Shown here in pieces: positions 1 to 8,920 of a DNA stretch of 64,000 nt. The DNA is taken from the NCBI GenBank assembly GCA_044224495.1, contig JBGAKG010000005.1, positions 1 to 64,000 on the forward strand, in the 5' to 3' direction. This DNA comes from JBGAKG01 sp044224495 (GTDB lineage Bacteria; Myxococcota_A; Polyangia; Polyangiales; Polyangiaceae). Below the pieces are notes generated by a model. It was not told where the DNA came from. It made no database searches and saw only the letters and a program-made list of their open reading frames with translations. Each line of letters opens with the position of its first letter. Positions within the stretch are counted from its first letter, which is position 1. A program made the position numbers and the translations under genes.

Positions 1-92
1 ATCCTTCATCCGTGGCCCGAACGACGCTTCGCTGCCCGATGACCTGAGGTGGGAGCCCGGTGCGGGAAATCCGCTCGCCGGGTTCTGTCCGG

Positions 93-116
93 GGGGCGGT
101 CCGAAAGGACCGTCCC
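93..116. terminator. GAAA-tetraloop hairpin 3' of bamA
   Basis: Bases 93-102 pair with 107-116 (ten pairs including one G-U) around a GAAA loop at 103-106. It lies about 100 bp beyond the bamA stop on the minus strand. No clear U-tract follows on either strand, so a factor-independent terminator is only one option. A 3'-end stabilising structure or a repeat component fits equally well. Confidence 0.45.
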
Positions 117-120
117 TACC

Positions 121-204
121 GGAACACGGGAACGGGAATGCACGGCGGGAGCTGCGCTCCGTTCCGCGTTCCCGTTCCCGTTCTCTACTCCGGATTCGTC
201 TTTC
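121..204. repeat. Dispersed intergenic repeat, copy A
   Basis: Contains GGGAAC-type units (about 121-139) and the inverse units GTTCCC (about 161-182), so the two halves can pair. The core CTCCGGATTCGTC follows. Bases 159-203 are identical over 45 bp to 28110-28154, far outside any coding similarity. It lies just beyond the bamA stop codon. Confidence 0.75.
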
Positions 205-213
205 CTAACGAGG

Positions 214-2886
214 TCAGAAGAAGTTGCCGATGGTGAACTCGAAGACGTAGGTCTCCTCGTACGGCAACCTGTACAGCGGAAAGCCCCACTCGAAGCGGAG
301 CGGGCCGAGCGGCGAGAACCAGCGGATGCCGAAGCCCGAGCTCGTGCGCAGGTAGCCGAGGCTGTCCGGCGAGAAGCAGGGGCTCACGACCTTGCTGAAC
401 TGCGGCGCCGGCGTCGTCTTGCAGAACTGGTCCTCGGTGTTCCACGAGTTGCCGGCGTCGAAGAACACGACGCCGCGGATGCCGACCTTGTCCAAGATCG
501 GGAACTCGAGCTCGAGGTTCATGTACGCCTGCAGGTTGCCGCCGATGTTCGCGCCGTTCGTGATCGGCGGCGCGTTCGGATCGAGGCCCTGGTTCAGCGG
601 GAGGCGCGGACCGATCGTGCGCAGGCGGTAGCCGCGGACGTCGAGGATGCCGCCGATGAAGAAGCGCTGGTAGATGGGCACGCCCGCCGGGTTCGGCGAC
701 GTGATGAGACCGAGCTCCGTGTTCATCTTCAGGACGAAGCCGGAGCCGGGCTGGCCCGGCGTGTTGCCGCCGAGCGGGTAGTAGAAGCGGCCCGTGAAGC
801 GGTGGCGCCAGAACTCGACCTGGCTGCCGAAGACGTCGCTCGCGAGCTCGGTCGACGCCTGGAGATAGACGCCCGACGTCGGGAAGAGACGGTTGTCGCG
901 CGTGTCGAACACGATCGCGGGGCGAATCGAGACCGTACGGCCGGCGTTGAAGAGGTTCGCGAGCGGCAGGCGCGTGAAGAGCCCGCTCACGCCGGTCGGC
1001 GTCGTGCCGAAGAACGTGGTCGTCGACGTGTCGACGGTGTCGTACTGGGCCGTCCCCGTGACCGACAGGCGCAGCCACGGCTGCACGAGCGCGTAGCCGA
1101 ACGTGAGCGACCCACCGATCGAGCGGCGCGCGAAGTCGGTGTAGATGTAGAGCTGGTCGTAGAGCTCGGCGCTGGTCGACCAATCGGTGCCGAAGAAGTA
1201 CGGCTCGAAGAAGCGCAGTGAAATGATCTGACGCAGCGAGCTGATCTGGGCCTGGAGCGCGAGCGACTGCCCGTTGCCGAACAAGTTCGCTTGTTGGATC
1301 TGGGCCGTCGCGATGAAGTTTTCGATCGAGCTGAAGCCCGCGCCGATCTGGAACGTCCCGGTCGGGCGCTCACCGACCTCGAAGTAGACGATGACCTTGT
1401 CGGGCCCCGACCCGGGCTCGGTCGTGTAGTCGACGCGCTCGAAGTAACCGAGCGCGGTGATGCGCCGCTTGGACGCTTCGATCCCCGACTCGGAGTAGAG
1501 CTGCCCCTCCGCGATCTCCATCTCGCGCCGGAACACGGCGTCGCGTGTCTTGGTGTTGCCCTTGATCTCGATGCGCTCGATGCGCACGGGCACCCCGCGA
1601 TGGATCGGGATGATGATGTCGACCTCGGCCTTGGTCGGGTCGACCTCCGTCAGTGGGTCCGCTTCGACGTTGTAGAAGCCGGCGTCGCGATAGAGCGTGC
1701 GGACGGCCTGAAGGTCTCGGACGACCTCGGCGCGGTTGAACCAGTCCCCCGTGTGCGCATGGACCATCTCGCGGAGGGCACGCCTCCCGCCGAGAGGCTC
1801 GACCTCGTTCCCGCTCGGATCCTCCTCGAAGATCTTGAGCTGCCGGATTTTGTAGCGGGGCCCCTCGTGGACGAGGATCGTGATCTCGATCCCGTCCCGA
1901 TCGGTCGTCAGCATCACGCGCGGGATGCCGATCTGCACCGTCATGTAGCCCTTGTCGTAATAGAGCGAGCTGATCAGAAGGAGGTCGCGCTCGAGGATGT
2001 CCTTGCGGTACGGGCCGCCGGACCCGAACGCGAAGAAGCCGCCGTTCCCCGTCTGCATCACGTCGCGCAGCTCGGAGTCGGGGATGTGATCGTTGCCGAT
2101 GAACGTGACGCGGCGAACGGTGACCGGGTTGTGCTCCGCGACCTTGAAGCGGATGATCACCTCGTTGTCGCGCTGCGGATCGAGCGTATAGGTGACGTCG
2201 GCGAGGAAGTACCCCTTCTCCTCGTACGCATCCTTGATCTTGGTGACGCTCCGCTTGACCGCGGGCACGCTCAAGATCGTGTTGGGCTTCACCTCGATCG
2301 CCTCGAGGAGCTTGTCGGTGTCGATCTCCGCGTTGCCCTCGAAGTCGATGCCCTTCACGTTCGGGCGCTCGGTCACCTTGAAGCGCAGGCGAACGCCGCG
2401 CCCCGTCGGCGCGAGGTCGACCTGAATGTCCTCGAAGAAACCCGACTCCCAGAGGGAGCGCACGTCGGTCGCGAGACCTTCGACGTGGAAGTTCTGCCCG
2501 ACGCGCTCGCGCAGGTAGAGCACGACGTCTTCCTGCGAGATGCGGCGGTTGCCCTCGACCTCGATCGCGACGATCGGAGCGCCCTCGGACTTCTCCGCGT
2601 CGTTCTGGGGGAGGCGGATCTGCGGTGTGTCGACGCTCGGGATGTTGGGCCCCGCGTCGAGGTCGGGGGCGCCGCCGTCGCTCGCGAGCGGCGCTCCGGC
2701 GTCGGTCGCCAGCGGGGCGCCCGCGTCGCTCGGCTTCGCGCCCGCGTCGCCCACGGCCGTGGGACGCGCGCCCGCATCCCCCGCGCCCGCATCGGCGCGC
2801 GTCTGCGCGACCGCCGTGCGCTCGGTCAGCGTCATGCCCACGACGAGCGCGGCGATGACGAGGAGGCACGTCCCCAGCCACGGCAA
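214..2886 (-). CDS. bamA: Outer membrane protein assembly factor BamA
   Basis: BamA folds and inserts beta-barrel proteins into the outer membrane. The 890-residue product has a hydrophobic export segment (about 5-27), an Asp/Ala/Gly-rich linker unlike E. coli BamA (about 30-95), a series of POTRA domains (about 100-480) and a C-terminal barrel that ends in Phe, as expected for the C-terminal beta-signal. The barrel keeps typical motifs such as VRGY (in the form DVRGYRLR) and FDTRDNR. The start is uncertain: position 2886 is TTG, and the frame stays open upstream to a TGA near 2976 with only CTG as another option. It is divergent from the MFS gene and followed by a hairpin and repeat. The family call is firm; the start is weak. 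Confidence 0.93.
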   Translation of the reverse strand: MPWLGTCLLVIAALVVGMTLTERTAVAQTRADAGAGDAGARPTAVGDAGAKPSDAGAPLATDAGAPLASDGGAPDLDAGPNIPSVDTPQIRLPQNDAEKSEGAPIVAIEVEGNRRISQEDVVLYLRERVGQNFHVEGLATDVRSLWESGFFEDIQVDLAPTGRGVRLRFKVTERPNVKGIDFEGNAEIDTDKLLEAIEVKPNTILSVPAVKRSVTKIKDAYEEKGYFLADVTYTLDPQRDNEVIIRFKVAEHNPVTVRRVTFIGNDHIPDSELRDVMQTGNGGFFAFGSGGPYRKDILERDLLLISSLYYDKGYMTVQIGIPRVMLTTDRDGIEITILVHEGPRYKIRQLKIFEEDPSGNEVEPLGGRRALREMVHAHTGDWFNRAEVVRDLQAVRTLYRDAGFYNVEADPLTEVDPTKAEVDIIIPIHRGVPVRIERIEIKGNTKTRDAVFRREMEIAEGQLYSESGIEASKRRITALGYFERVDYTTEPGSGPDKVIVYFEVGERPTGTFQIGAGFSSIENFIATAQIQQANLFGNGQSLALQAQISSLRQIISLRFFEPYFFGTDWSTSAELYDQLYIYTDFARRSIGGSLTFGYALVQPWLRLSVTGTAQYDTVDTSTTTFFGTTPTGVSGLFTRLPLANLFNAGRTVSIRPAIVFDTRDNRLFPTSGVYLQASTELASDVFGSQVEFWRHRFTGRFYYPLGGNTPGQPGSGFVLKMNTELGLITSPNPAGVPIYQRFFIGGILDVRGYRLRTIGPRLPLNQGLDPNAPPITNGANIGGNLQAYMNLELEFPILDKVGIRGVVFFDAGNSWNTEDQFCKTTPAPQFSKVVSPCFSPDSLGYLRTSSGFGIRWFSPLGPLRFEWGFPLYRLPYEETYVFEFTIGNFF

Positions 2887-2981
2887 AGTGGCGCGAGCGC
2901 GGACGAAGAGCGCGTGGCAAAGAGGAAGCGGGCTCAGAGCGCCTAGGCTCGTAGCCCACCATTCGCCTCGGGGTCAACGAA

Positions 2982-2997
2982 GGAATCGAGTGATTCC
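2982..2997. promoter_or_regulatory. Perfect 6-4-6 palindrome between bamA and the MFS gene
   Basis: GGAATC (2982-2987) and GATTCC (2992-2997) are perfect inverted arms around GAGT. It lies in the roughly 200-bp divergent region and could be a regulator-binding site for either gene. The region has no open reading frame I would support. Confidence 0.3.
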
Positions 2998-3084
2998 CAA
3001 GCACCTTCGCGGCGGTAGGCCCGAGCAAGAAGCCAACGCGGGGCGGGAGCCGAATGTTCCCGAGTTGTGGTACCGCTCGACCCG

Positions 3085-4374
3085 ATGATCCGCCGCCCCG
3101 CCTTGATCCTCGCGATCCTCACGGGGTTGAACCTCCTCAACTACATGGACCGGACGATCCTCGCGGCGGTCCTCGCGCGGATCCAAGACAAGTCCCAGCT
3201 CGACCTGGACGAGCTCCAGGGCGGGACCCTCGCGACGGCGTTCCTCATCGGCTACTTCGCGACGAGCCCCATCTTCGGGGCGCTCGCCGACCGAGCGACC
3301 AAGAGCGAGGGGCTCTTCGGCGGCCGCAAGGTCCTCATGGCGTTCGGCGTGCTCGTCTGGAGCGCCGCCACCTGGGCGACCGGCCACGCGCACTCGTACG
3401 CGACGATCCTCCTCGCGCGCGCCGTCGTCGGCGTGGGCGAGGCGAGCTACGCCGCCGTCGCCCCGACGATCATCGACGACCTCGCCCCGGCCGAGAAGAA
3501 GGGCCGCTGGCTCTCGGTCTTCTACCTCGCGATCCCGATTGGGTCCGCGGTCGGGTACCTGCTCGGCGGGTTCATCGAGAAGCGCTTCGACTGGCGCACG
3601 GCGTTCTGGTTCGCGGGCGGGCCGGGCGTGGTCCTGGCGCTCGCGTGCCTCCTGATCGTCGAGCCGCCGCGCACGCCGCGGAAGCGGGAGCCGGTCCTCG
3701 CGATGCTGCGCCCGCTCGGTCAGCAACGCCTCTACCGCCGCGCCGTCGCCGGGTACTGCCTCTCGACCTTCGCGCTCGGAGGCTTCGCCCACTGGGCGCC
3801 GAAGTTCATCCACGTCGAGTACGACATGAAGCTCGACAAGGCGAACTACGTGTTCGGGCTCGTCCTCATCGTCGCGGGGGCGCTGACGACGAGCCTCGGC
3901 GGCTGGCTCGGCGATCGGGCGGGGAAGCGGATGGCGGCGCGCGGGGGTGTCCCAGAAGGGGACAGCCTCCCGCTCGGCCACCTGCGCGTGTGCGCGATCG
4001 CGAGCTTCCTCGGGGCGCCGTTCGCGGCGGCGGCCTTCCTCTCACCCACGCCCCAGATCTTCTTCGTCTTCATGTTCCTCGCGATCGCGAGCGTGTTCCT
4101 GGGCAACTCGCCCATCAACGCCGCGCTCCTGAGCTCGGTGCCACCGCACCTCCGCGCGAGCGCGATGGCCCTCTCGATCTTCGCGATCCACATCCTCGGC
4201 GACATGTGGAGCCCGCCGATGGTGGGCGGCCTGATGAAGGTGCTCGGCTCGCGACCGCTCGCGATGGAGCTCCTGCCGCTCGCCATCCTGGGGTCCGCGT
4301 GCTTCTGGTGGATCCGGGCGCCGAAGCCCGCGCCGACCGCCAGTCCAGCGAGTCCGACAAAGCTGGTTCCTTGA
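3085..4374 (+). CDS. Spinster-type MFS transporter
   Basis: Predicted inner-membrane transporter of the major facilitator superfamily, about 429 residues and twelve hydrophobic segments. NYMDR near the start of helix 1, then GVGEASYAAVAPTI and SVFYLAIPIGSAVGYLLGG, are hallmarks of the Spinster-like branch. Eukaryotic members of that branch move sphingolipids or lysolipids; the bacterial substrate cannot be read from sequence. A loop of about 20 polar residues between helices 8 and 9 is slightly long. The frame is open from 3067 (GTG), but ATG at 3085 starts a better N-terminus (IRRPALILAIL). Its TGA stop lies inside the predicted -35 box of the topoisomerase VI promoter. Confidence 0.85.
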   Translation: MIRRPALILAILTGLNLLNYMDRTILAAVLARIQDKSQLDLDELQGGTLATAFLIGYFATSPIFGALADRATKSEGLFGGRKVLMAFGVLVWSAATWATGHAHSYATILLARAVVGVGEASYAAVAPTIIDDLAPAEKKGRWLSVFYLAIPIGSAVGYLLGGFIEKRFDWRTAFWFAGGPGVVLALACLLIVEPPRTPRKREPVLAMLRPLGQQRLYRRAVAGYCLSTFALGGFAHWAPKFIHVEYDMKLDKANYVFGLVLIVAGALTTSLGGWLGDRAGKRMAARGGVPEGDSLPLGHLRVCAIASFLGAPFAAAAFLSPTPQIFFVFMFLAIASVFLGNSPINAALLSSVPPHLRASAMALSIFAIHILGDMWSPPMVGGLMKVLGSRPLAMELLPLAILGSACFWWIRAPKPAPTASPASPTKLVP

Positions 4375-4399
4375 CACTTGTTCACCCCATGGGATAGGT
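4371..4399 (+). promoter_or_regulatory. Promoter of topoisomerase VI operon, possibly leaderless
   Basis: A perfect -35 TTGACA (4371-4376) is followed after 17 bp by ATAGGT (4394-4399). Transcription would begin about 7 bp later, at or next to the ATG at 4407. No Shine-Dalgarno sequence precedes that ATG. Confidence 0.5.
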
Positions 4400-4406
4400 C
4401 GGACCG

Positions 4407-6398
4407 ATGGCGAAGAAGTCCAAGGCCACCCCCCCGCCGAAGCAGCCGAAAACGCCTGCCGCGAAAGCGAAGGCCGCTCCGGCGCCGGCAAAACCCGCCC
4501 CGGCGAAGAACGCGAAGGCGAAAGCGGCGGAAAAAGCACCGCCGCCGAAGGCCGCTCCGGCGAAGGCCGCCCCGGCGAAGGCCGCTCCGGCGAAGGCCGC
4601 TCCGGCGAAGGCCGTCGCCGCGCCGCCGCCGCCGCCTGCTTCCGAGCCGCCGCCCGCCTCCGAGCCGGAGCCGAAGGCCGCCCCCAAGCGGCGCGCCACC
4701 GCGGAGACGATGGGGGCGAAGCAGCGCGAGATCTCGGTCTCCGAGTTCTTCACCAAGAACCGCCACCTGCTCGGGTTCGACAACCCGGCGAAGGCCCTCC
4801 TGACCACGGTGAAGGAAGCGGTCGACAACTCGCTCGACGCCTGTGAAGAGGCGGGGATTCTTCCGGAGATCAAGGTCGAGATCACGGAGCTCGCGGAGAG
4901 CCGCTTCCGCGTCGCGATCGAGGACAACGGGCCCGGCATCGTGAAGCCGCAGATCCCGAAGATCTTCGCGAAGCTCCTCTACGGGTCGAAGTTCCACCGC
5001 CTGCGCCAGTCGCGCGGACAGCAGGGCATCGGCATCAGCGCCGCGGGTCTCTACGCGCAGCTCACGACCGGCAAGCCGGTGACGATCACGTCGAAGACGG
5101 GGAAGGGGCGCCCCGCGTTCAAGATCGAGCTCCGCATCGACACGAAGCGCAACCAGCCCGACGTCGTGAAGGACGAGACGGTCGACTGGGAGAAGGAGCA
5201 CGGCACGCGCGTCGAGATGGATCTCGTCGCGGCGTACCGCGGCGGCCGCACCGGCGTGCAGGAGTACTTGGAGCAGACGGTCGTCGCGAACCCGCACCTC
5301 GGGCTCACGTACAAGCCGCCGAAGGGGGAGACGCTCGTCTTCCCGCGCGTCTCCGATGACCTGCCGCGCGAGCCGCAAGAGATCAAGCCGCACCCGCATG
5401 GGATCGAGCTCGGCATGCTCCTCAACATGCTCTCGGACTCGCCGGGCAAGAACGTGAAGCAGGTGCTCGAGGACGACTTCTCGCGCGTGAGCCCCGCGAT
5501 CGCGAAGCAGATCCTGGACATCGCGAAGATCAACCCGAAGACGCGCGCGGACTCGATCATCGGCGAGGAGCTCGATCGGCTCTACAAGGCGCTCGGCGAG
5601 GTCAAGGTGATGGCGCCGTCGGCGAACAGCGTCGTCCCGATCGGGGAAGAGCTGCTCGTGAAGGGGCTCTTGCGCCGGTTCCCGAAGGCGGAGTTCAGTG
5701 TATCTTGCACGCGTCCGCCGAGCGTCTACCGCGGCAACCCGTTCGTGGTCGAGGTCGGGCTCGCGTACGGCGGCGACCTGCCGCTCGACGAGCCCGCGGA
5801 CGTCATGCGGTTCGCGAACCGCGTGCCGCTCCAGTACCAGCCGAAGGCGTGCGCGATCTCCGAGAGCGTGTACGACACGAACTGGAAGAACTACGAGCTC
5901 GCGCAGCCGCGGGGCTCGCTCCCGGTCGGGCCGGTCGCGATCGCGGTGCACCTCGCGAGCGTGTGGGTTCCGTTCACGAGCGAGGCGAAGGAAGCGGTCG
6001 CCCACTACGACGACCTGCTCCGCGAGATGAAGCTCGCGATCCAGGAGTGCGGGCGCAAGCTCGCCGCCCACCTACGGGCGCGCATCCGCGCGAACGCGGA
6101 GTCGAAGCGGCGCGGGATCTTCGAGCGCTACATCCCCGAGGTGAGCCGCGCGATCGCGGCGCTGCTCGACGTCGAGGCGGGGCCGATCGCGAAGCACTTC
6201 ACGACGGCGCTCCCCAAGTTCGTGAACGTGGAGCTGATCGACAAGGTCGAGACGGATGCCCCGAAGCGCGGTGGCGGCTCCGCGCCGCCGCCCCCGCCGT
6301 CCGAGGCACCGCCCCCCATGCCGAAGGTGCCCGCGGCGAAGGCCAAAGTGAAGGGGAAGACCAAGGGCAAGGACGACCGCCAACTGTCGCTGATGTAG
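4407..6398 (+). CDS. top6B: DNA topoisomerase VI subunit B
   Basis: ATPase subunit of the type IIB topoisomerase that relaxes and decatenates DNA. The GHKL ATPase motifs are present: EAVDNSLDAC (about 137-146), DNGPG (173-177) and the ATP-lid glycines in SRGQQGIGIS (about 202-211). H2TH and transducer regions follow. At 663 residues it is longer than archaeal Top6B (about 530), because of a roughly 105-residue Ala/Lys/Pro N-terminal tail with AAPAK repeats and a basic, Pro-rich C-terminus ending in DDRQLSLM. The tail resembles histone-H1-like basic tails and may bind DNA (inference). The subunit A gene starts 16 bp downstream, so the pair is co-transcribed. The enzyme is typical of archaea and plants, so the gene may have been acquired by transfer. 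Confidence 0.93.
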   Translation: MAKKSKATPPPKQPKTPAAKAKAAPAPAKPAPAKNAKAKAAEKAPPPKAAPAKAAPAKAAPAKAAPAKAVAAPPPPPASEPPPASEPEPKAAPKRRATAETMGAKQREISVSEFFTKNRHLLGFDNPAKALLTTVKEAVDNSLDACEEAGILPEIKVEITELAESRFRVAIEDNGPGIVKPQIPKIFAKLLYGSKFHRLRQSRGQQGIGISAAGLYAQLTTGKPVTITSKTGKGRPAFKIELRIDTKRNQPDVVKDETVDWEKEHGTRVEMDLVAAYRGGRTGVQEYLEQTVVANPHLGLTYKPPKGETLVFPRVSDDLPREPQEIKPHPHGIELGMLLNMLSDSPGKNVKQVLEDDFSRVSPAIAKQILDIAKINPKTRADSIIGEELDRLYKALGEVKVMAPSANSVVPIGEELLVKGLLRRFPKAEFSVSCTRPPSVYRGNPFVVEVGLAYGGDLPLDEPADVMRFANRVPLQYQPKACAISESVYDTNWKNYELAQPRGSLPVGPVAIAVHLASVWVPFTSEAKEAVAHYDDLLREMKLAIQECGRKLAAHLRARIRANAESKRRGIFERYIPEVSRAIAALLDVEAGPIAKHFTTALPKFVNVELIDKVETDAPKRGGGSAPPPPPSEAPPPMPKVPAAKAKVKGKTKGKDDRQLSLM

Positions 6399-6414
6399 CC
6401 AAGGAACGAACACG

Positions 6415-7542
6415 ATGGCCTCCAAGAAGACGGCAGCAAAAGATTCGGCGAAGGAACGCGATCAGAAGACGCTCGCGAAGCTCCAGAAGCTCGCGGCGCA
6501 AGCCCTGGCGACGGTTCGTGGCGGTCGCAATCCGGCGCTCGAGATCCGCATGCGCGCGCTCTCGAACGTGTCGTTCAACGAGAAGAAGCGCATCATCGAG
6601 CTCGGCGACAAGACGCAGTCGCGCGAGTTCTTCAACACCGCCATGGCGCGGAAGTTCATGCAGACGTTCCTCCTCGCTCAGGGCTGCAAGGGCCTGATCG
6701 AAGAGGACAAGACGGTCAGCATTCGTCAGCTCTATTACATCTCGAAGCACACCGTCGAAGGCACCAGCGAGAACACCTTCGAAGATCAGAAGGAGAGCGA
6801 TCCGATCATCGAAGACCTCGAGGTCGCAGCGGACGCACTCCGCGAGGAGCTCCACCTCTTCGCGGCGAAGCGTGGCTCGATCGCAGGGGAGCTCGTGATT
6901 CGCGACAGCGGTGACGAGATCGATCTCTCGCGGCTCGGGAGCGGCGGGTGGTCGATCCCGGGGATCTGCGAGCCGAGCAAGGTGCAGTTCGTCCGCAACA
7001 AGGCGAAGTACGTCCTCTTCGTCGAGAAGGACGCAATGTTCAATCGCTTCAACGAGGACAAGTTCTGGCGCAAGAACGAGTGCATCGTGATGACGAGCGG
7101 AGGGCAGGCGACGCGCGGAGCGCGCCGACTGCTCCAGCGCATCGCGGGCGAGCTGAAGATCCCCGTCTACGTCCTCGTCGATAACGATCCGTGGGGGCTC
7201 TACATCTACTCGGTGCTCAAGCAGGGGAGCATCAGCCTCGCCTACGAGTCGATGCGGCTCGCCGTGCCGAACGTCCGGTTCCTCGGCATGAGCGCGTTCG
7301 ACTACAAGAAGTTCAACCTGTCCAAGTCGGTCATCATCAACTTGGAGAAGGAAGACATCGCGCGCGCGAACCAGATGAAGGCGTATGCCTGGTTCAAGGA
7401 CAAGAAGTGGCAGCGCGAGATCCAAGGCATCGTGGACAACGGCTTCAAGATGGAGCTCGACTCGTTCCTCACGAAGGGCGTCAGCTTCATCAGCGAGGAG
7501 TACGTCCCGAAGAAGCTCCGCGACCGCGACTGGATCGAGTGA
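6415..7542 (+). CDS. top6A: DNA topoisomerase VI subunit A (Spo11-like)
   Basis: DNA-cleaving subunit of topoisomerase VI, homologous to the meiotic nuclease Spo11. The winged-helix cleavage domain contains VSIRQLYY, with Tyr108 as the expected catalytic residue. The Toprim domain has Glu204 (FVEKD) and the metal-binding DND at 256-258 (VDNDPWG). Length (375) matches archaeal Top6A. A Lys/Ala-rich N-terminus of about 35 residues echoes the tail of subunit B. It lies 16 bp after top6B, and all key residues look intact, so the pair should be active. No gyrase or topoisomerase IV gene lies in the window, so whether it replaces or supplements them cannot be judged. Confidence 0.93.
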   Translation: MASKKTAAKDSAKERDQKTLAKLQKLAAQALATVRGGRNPALEIRMRALSNVSFNEKKRIIELGDKTQSREFFNTAMARKFMQTFLLAQGCKGLIEEDKTVSIRQLYYISKHTVEGTSENTFEDQKESDPIIEDLEVAADALREELHLFAAKRGSIAGELVIRDSGDEIDLSRLGSGGWSIPGICEPSKVQFVRNKAKYVLFVEKDAMFNRFNEDKFWRKNECIVMTSGGQATRGARRLLQRIAGELKIPVYVLVDNDPWGLYIYSVLKQGSISLAYESMRLAVPNVRFLGMSAFDYKKFNLSKSVIINLEKEDIARANQMKAYAWFKDKKWQREIQGIVDNGFKMELDSFLTKGVSFISEEYVPKKLRDRDWIE

Positions 7543-7637
7543 GCTGGCTCGATTGAGATAGCGGGATCGTTCGCCCAGGGCCAGTTTCGGCTCGGGGTGG
7601 ATAATTCTTGATCCAACTCCGTGACGTTTTCGTGCAG

Positions 7638-7658
7638 GCACGGCCATACGGTCCGTGC
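7638..7658 (+). terminator. Weak hairpin after topoisomerase VI operon
   Basis: GCACGG (7638-7643) can pair with CCGTGC (7653-7658) around a 9-base loop, followed by TATTTG. It is about 100 bp after the top6A stop and 60 bp before the next gene. It could end the operon or lie in the 5' leader of the lipoprotein gene. Confidence 0.3.
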
Positions 7659-7720
7659 TATTTGCACAGCGCCGGGCTTTGGGTGCGATGGCACCGTACA
7701 TGCACGGCGAAGAGGTATCC

Positions 7721-8899
7721 ATGCGCTCGCTTCTCTTCGTCTCCTCCCTCGCGGCATTGGCCATCATCGCGCAGGGATGCAGCAGCAAACCGACCTCCCC
7801 GTTCACCGGCGACGCCGGCGACACCACCGACGGCGGCTTCGACCCGTTCGACGGCGGCGATCCCTTCGGTGAAGCCGGCGGCGATGCATCGCAGCCGCCC
7901 GCCTGCAACCCGGACCCGAACAACTTCGACGTCCCGAACAACAACTGCGACGACGACGGCGACGGCACGGTCGACAACGGCACCACCGCCTGCGACCAGG
8001 GCCTCTCGATGACGGGAGACGCGGCGGCGTTCGCCAAGGCGATCGGCCTCTGCAAGAGCGCGTCGCAAGGCGGCTGGGGCGTCGTCTCCGCGACCTACAG
8101 CGACGGCTTCGGCTCTTCGAGCCCGCCCGCCACCGAGCAGCACGGCATCCTCTCGAAGTTCGGCAACGTCCTGAAGCCGCGCCAGGGCGGCTCGCTCGGC
8201 GTGCTGAGCTCCGGCTTCGCGCGCGAGTACGACCAGTGCTTCGGCACGACCGACCCGTTCAAGGGCGGCTGCCCGATGAGCGGCCCCGGCACGGCGCCGA
8301 CGGGCTTCCCGAAGGCTTCGCCGACGTGCGGCAACGTCTCGATCTCGAACACCGTCAACGACGTGATCGATCTGAAGCTCGTCGTGAAGGTCCCCGCCAA
8401 CGCGAAGGGCATCTCGTTCGACTTCAACTTCCTCAGCGGCGAGTGGCCCGAGTACGTCTGCACGCAGTTCAACGACTCGTTCATCGCCTACCTGAAGTCG
8501 AGCGCCTTCAACAACGGCAAGGCCGACAACATCTCCTTCGACAGCAAGAAGAACCCGGTCAGCGTCAACAACGGCTTCTTCGACCGCTGCTCGCCGAAGA
8601 CCCTCAACTGCCTGAACTTCCCGAGCGGGTATCAGGCTTGCAACGGTGGGGACTCGGAGCTCAAGGGCACCGGCTTCTACGATCCGCAGGACAGCTGCTT
8701 CTCCGGTCAGACCGACTCGGGTGGCGGCGGCACGGGCTGGCTGACCACGAAGGCTCCGGTCACGCCGGGCGAGACCATCACGCTCGAATTCCTGATCTGG
8801 GACACGGGGGACGACGCTTACGACTCGAGCGTTCTTATCGACAACTGGAGTTGGGAGACGACCGACACGTCCGTCGGCACCGTCCGTCCCCCGAACTGA
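7721..8899 (+). CDS. Choice-of-anchor-L-type lipoprotein, copy 1
   Basis: Predicted lipoprotein of 392 residues. A signal peptide ends at a lipobox Cys (AIIAQGC), followed by a Gly/Asp-rich linker and one calcium-binding-like loop (CDDDGDGTVDNG). A large beta-rich domain follows, with SGEWPEYVCTQFNDSF and WDTGDDAYDSSVLIDN, the pattern of the choice-of-anchor L family common on myxobacterial surfaces. ATG at 7721 is preferred over the upstream TTG at 7655 because it gives a clean signal peptide and follows GAGGT. Its paralog starts 21 bp downstream. Exact function is unknown; adhesion or matrix roles are guesses. Confidence 0.75.
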   Translation: MRSLLFVSSLAALAIIAQGCSSKPTSPFTGDAGDTTDGGFDPFDGGDPFGEAGGDASQPPACNPDPNNFDVPNNNCDDDGDGTVDNGTTACDQGLSMTGDAAAFAKAIGLCKSASQGGWGVVSATYSDGFGSSSPPATEQHGILSKFGNVLKPRQGGSLGVLSSGFAREYDQCFGTTDPFKGGCPMSGPGTAPTGFPKASPTCGNVSISNTVNDVIDLKLVVKVPANAKGISFDFNFLSGEWPEYVCTQFNDSFIAYLKSSAFNNGKADNISFDSKKNPVSVNNGFFDRCSPKTLNCLNFPSGYQACNGGDSELKGTGFYDPQDSCFSGQTDSGGGGTGWLTTKAPVTPGETITLEFLIWDTGDDAYDSSVLIDNWSWETTDTSVGTVRPPN

Positions 8900-8920
8900 C
8901 ATCCCAACGAGGTACAAGCC

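Larger units (their letters stand above)
1..213. other. Intergenic region downstream of bamA with hairpin and repeat copy
   Basis: I can support no gene here. An open frame from base 2 to a TAA near 208 has no usable start and runs through repeat sequence. A possible minus-strand ATG at 7-9 could begin a gene that leaves the window, but it has no visible Shine-Dalgarno sequence. The stretch holds a strong GAAA-tetraloop hairpin (93-116) and one copy of the dispersed GTTCCC-type repeat (about 121-204), both lying 3' of the bamA stop codon. Confidence 0.5.

Noticed and set aside
93..116. Hairpin as classical intrinsic terminator
   Set aside because: Strong stem but no U-tract on either strand; kept only as a generic 3' structure.
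49..1221. Plus-strand frame of 390 codons over the bamA 3' end
   Set aside because: Arg/Glu-rich antisense shadow of bamA and of the repeat; starts at a GTG without context.
4548..4620. Near-identical 15-bp direct repeats resembling a small CRISPR array
   Set aside because: In frame in top6B and coding for AAPAK units, with no spacers.
3846..6071. Minus-strand frame of 741 codons across the MFS and topoisomerase VI genes
   Set aside because: Antisense shadow in G+C-rich DNA; the opposite strand encodes two firmly identified proteins.
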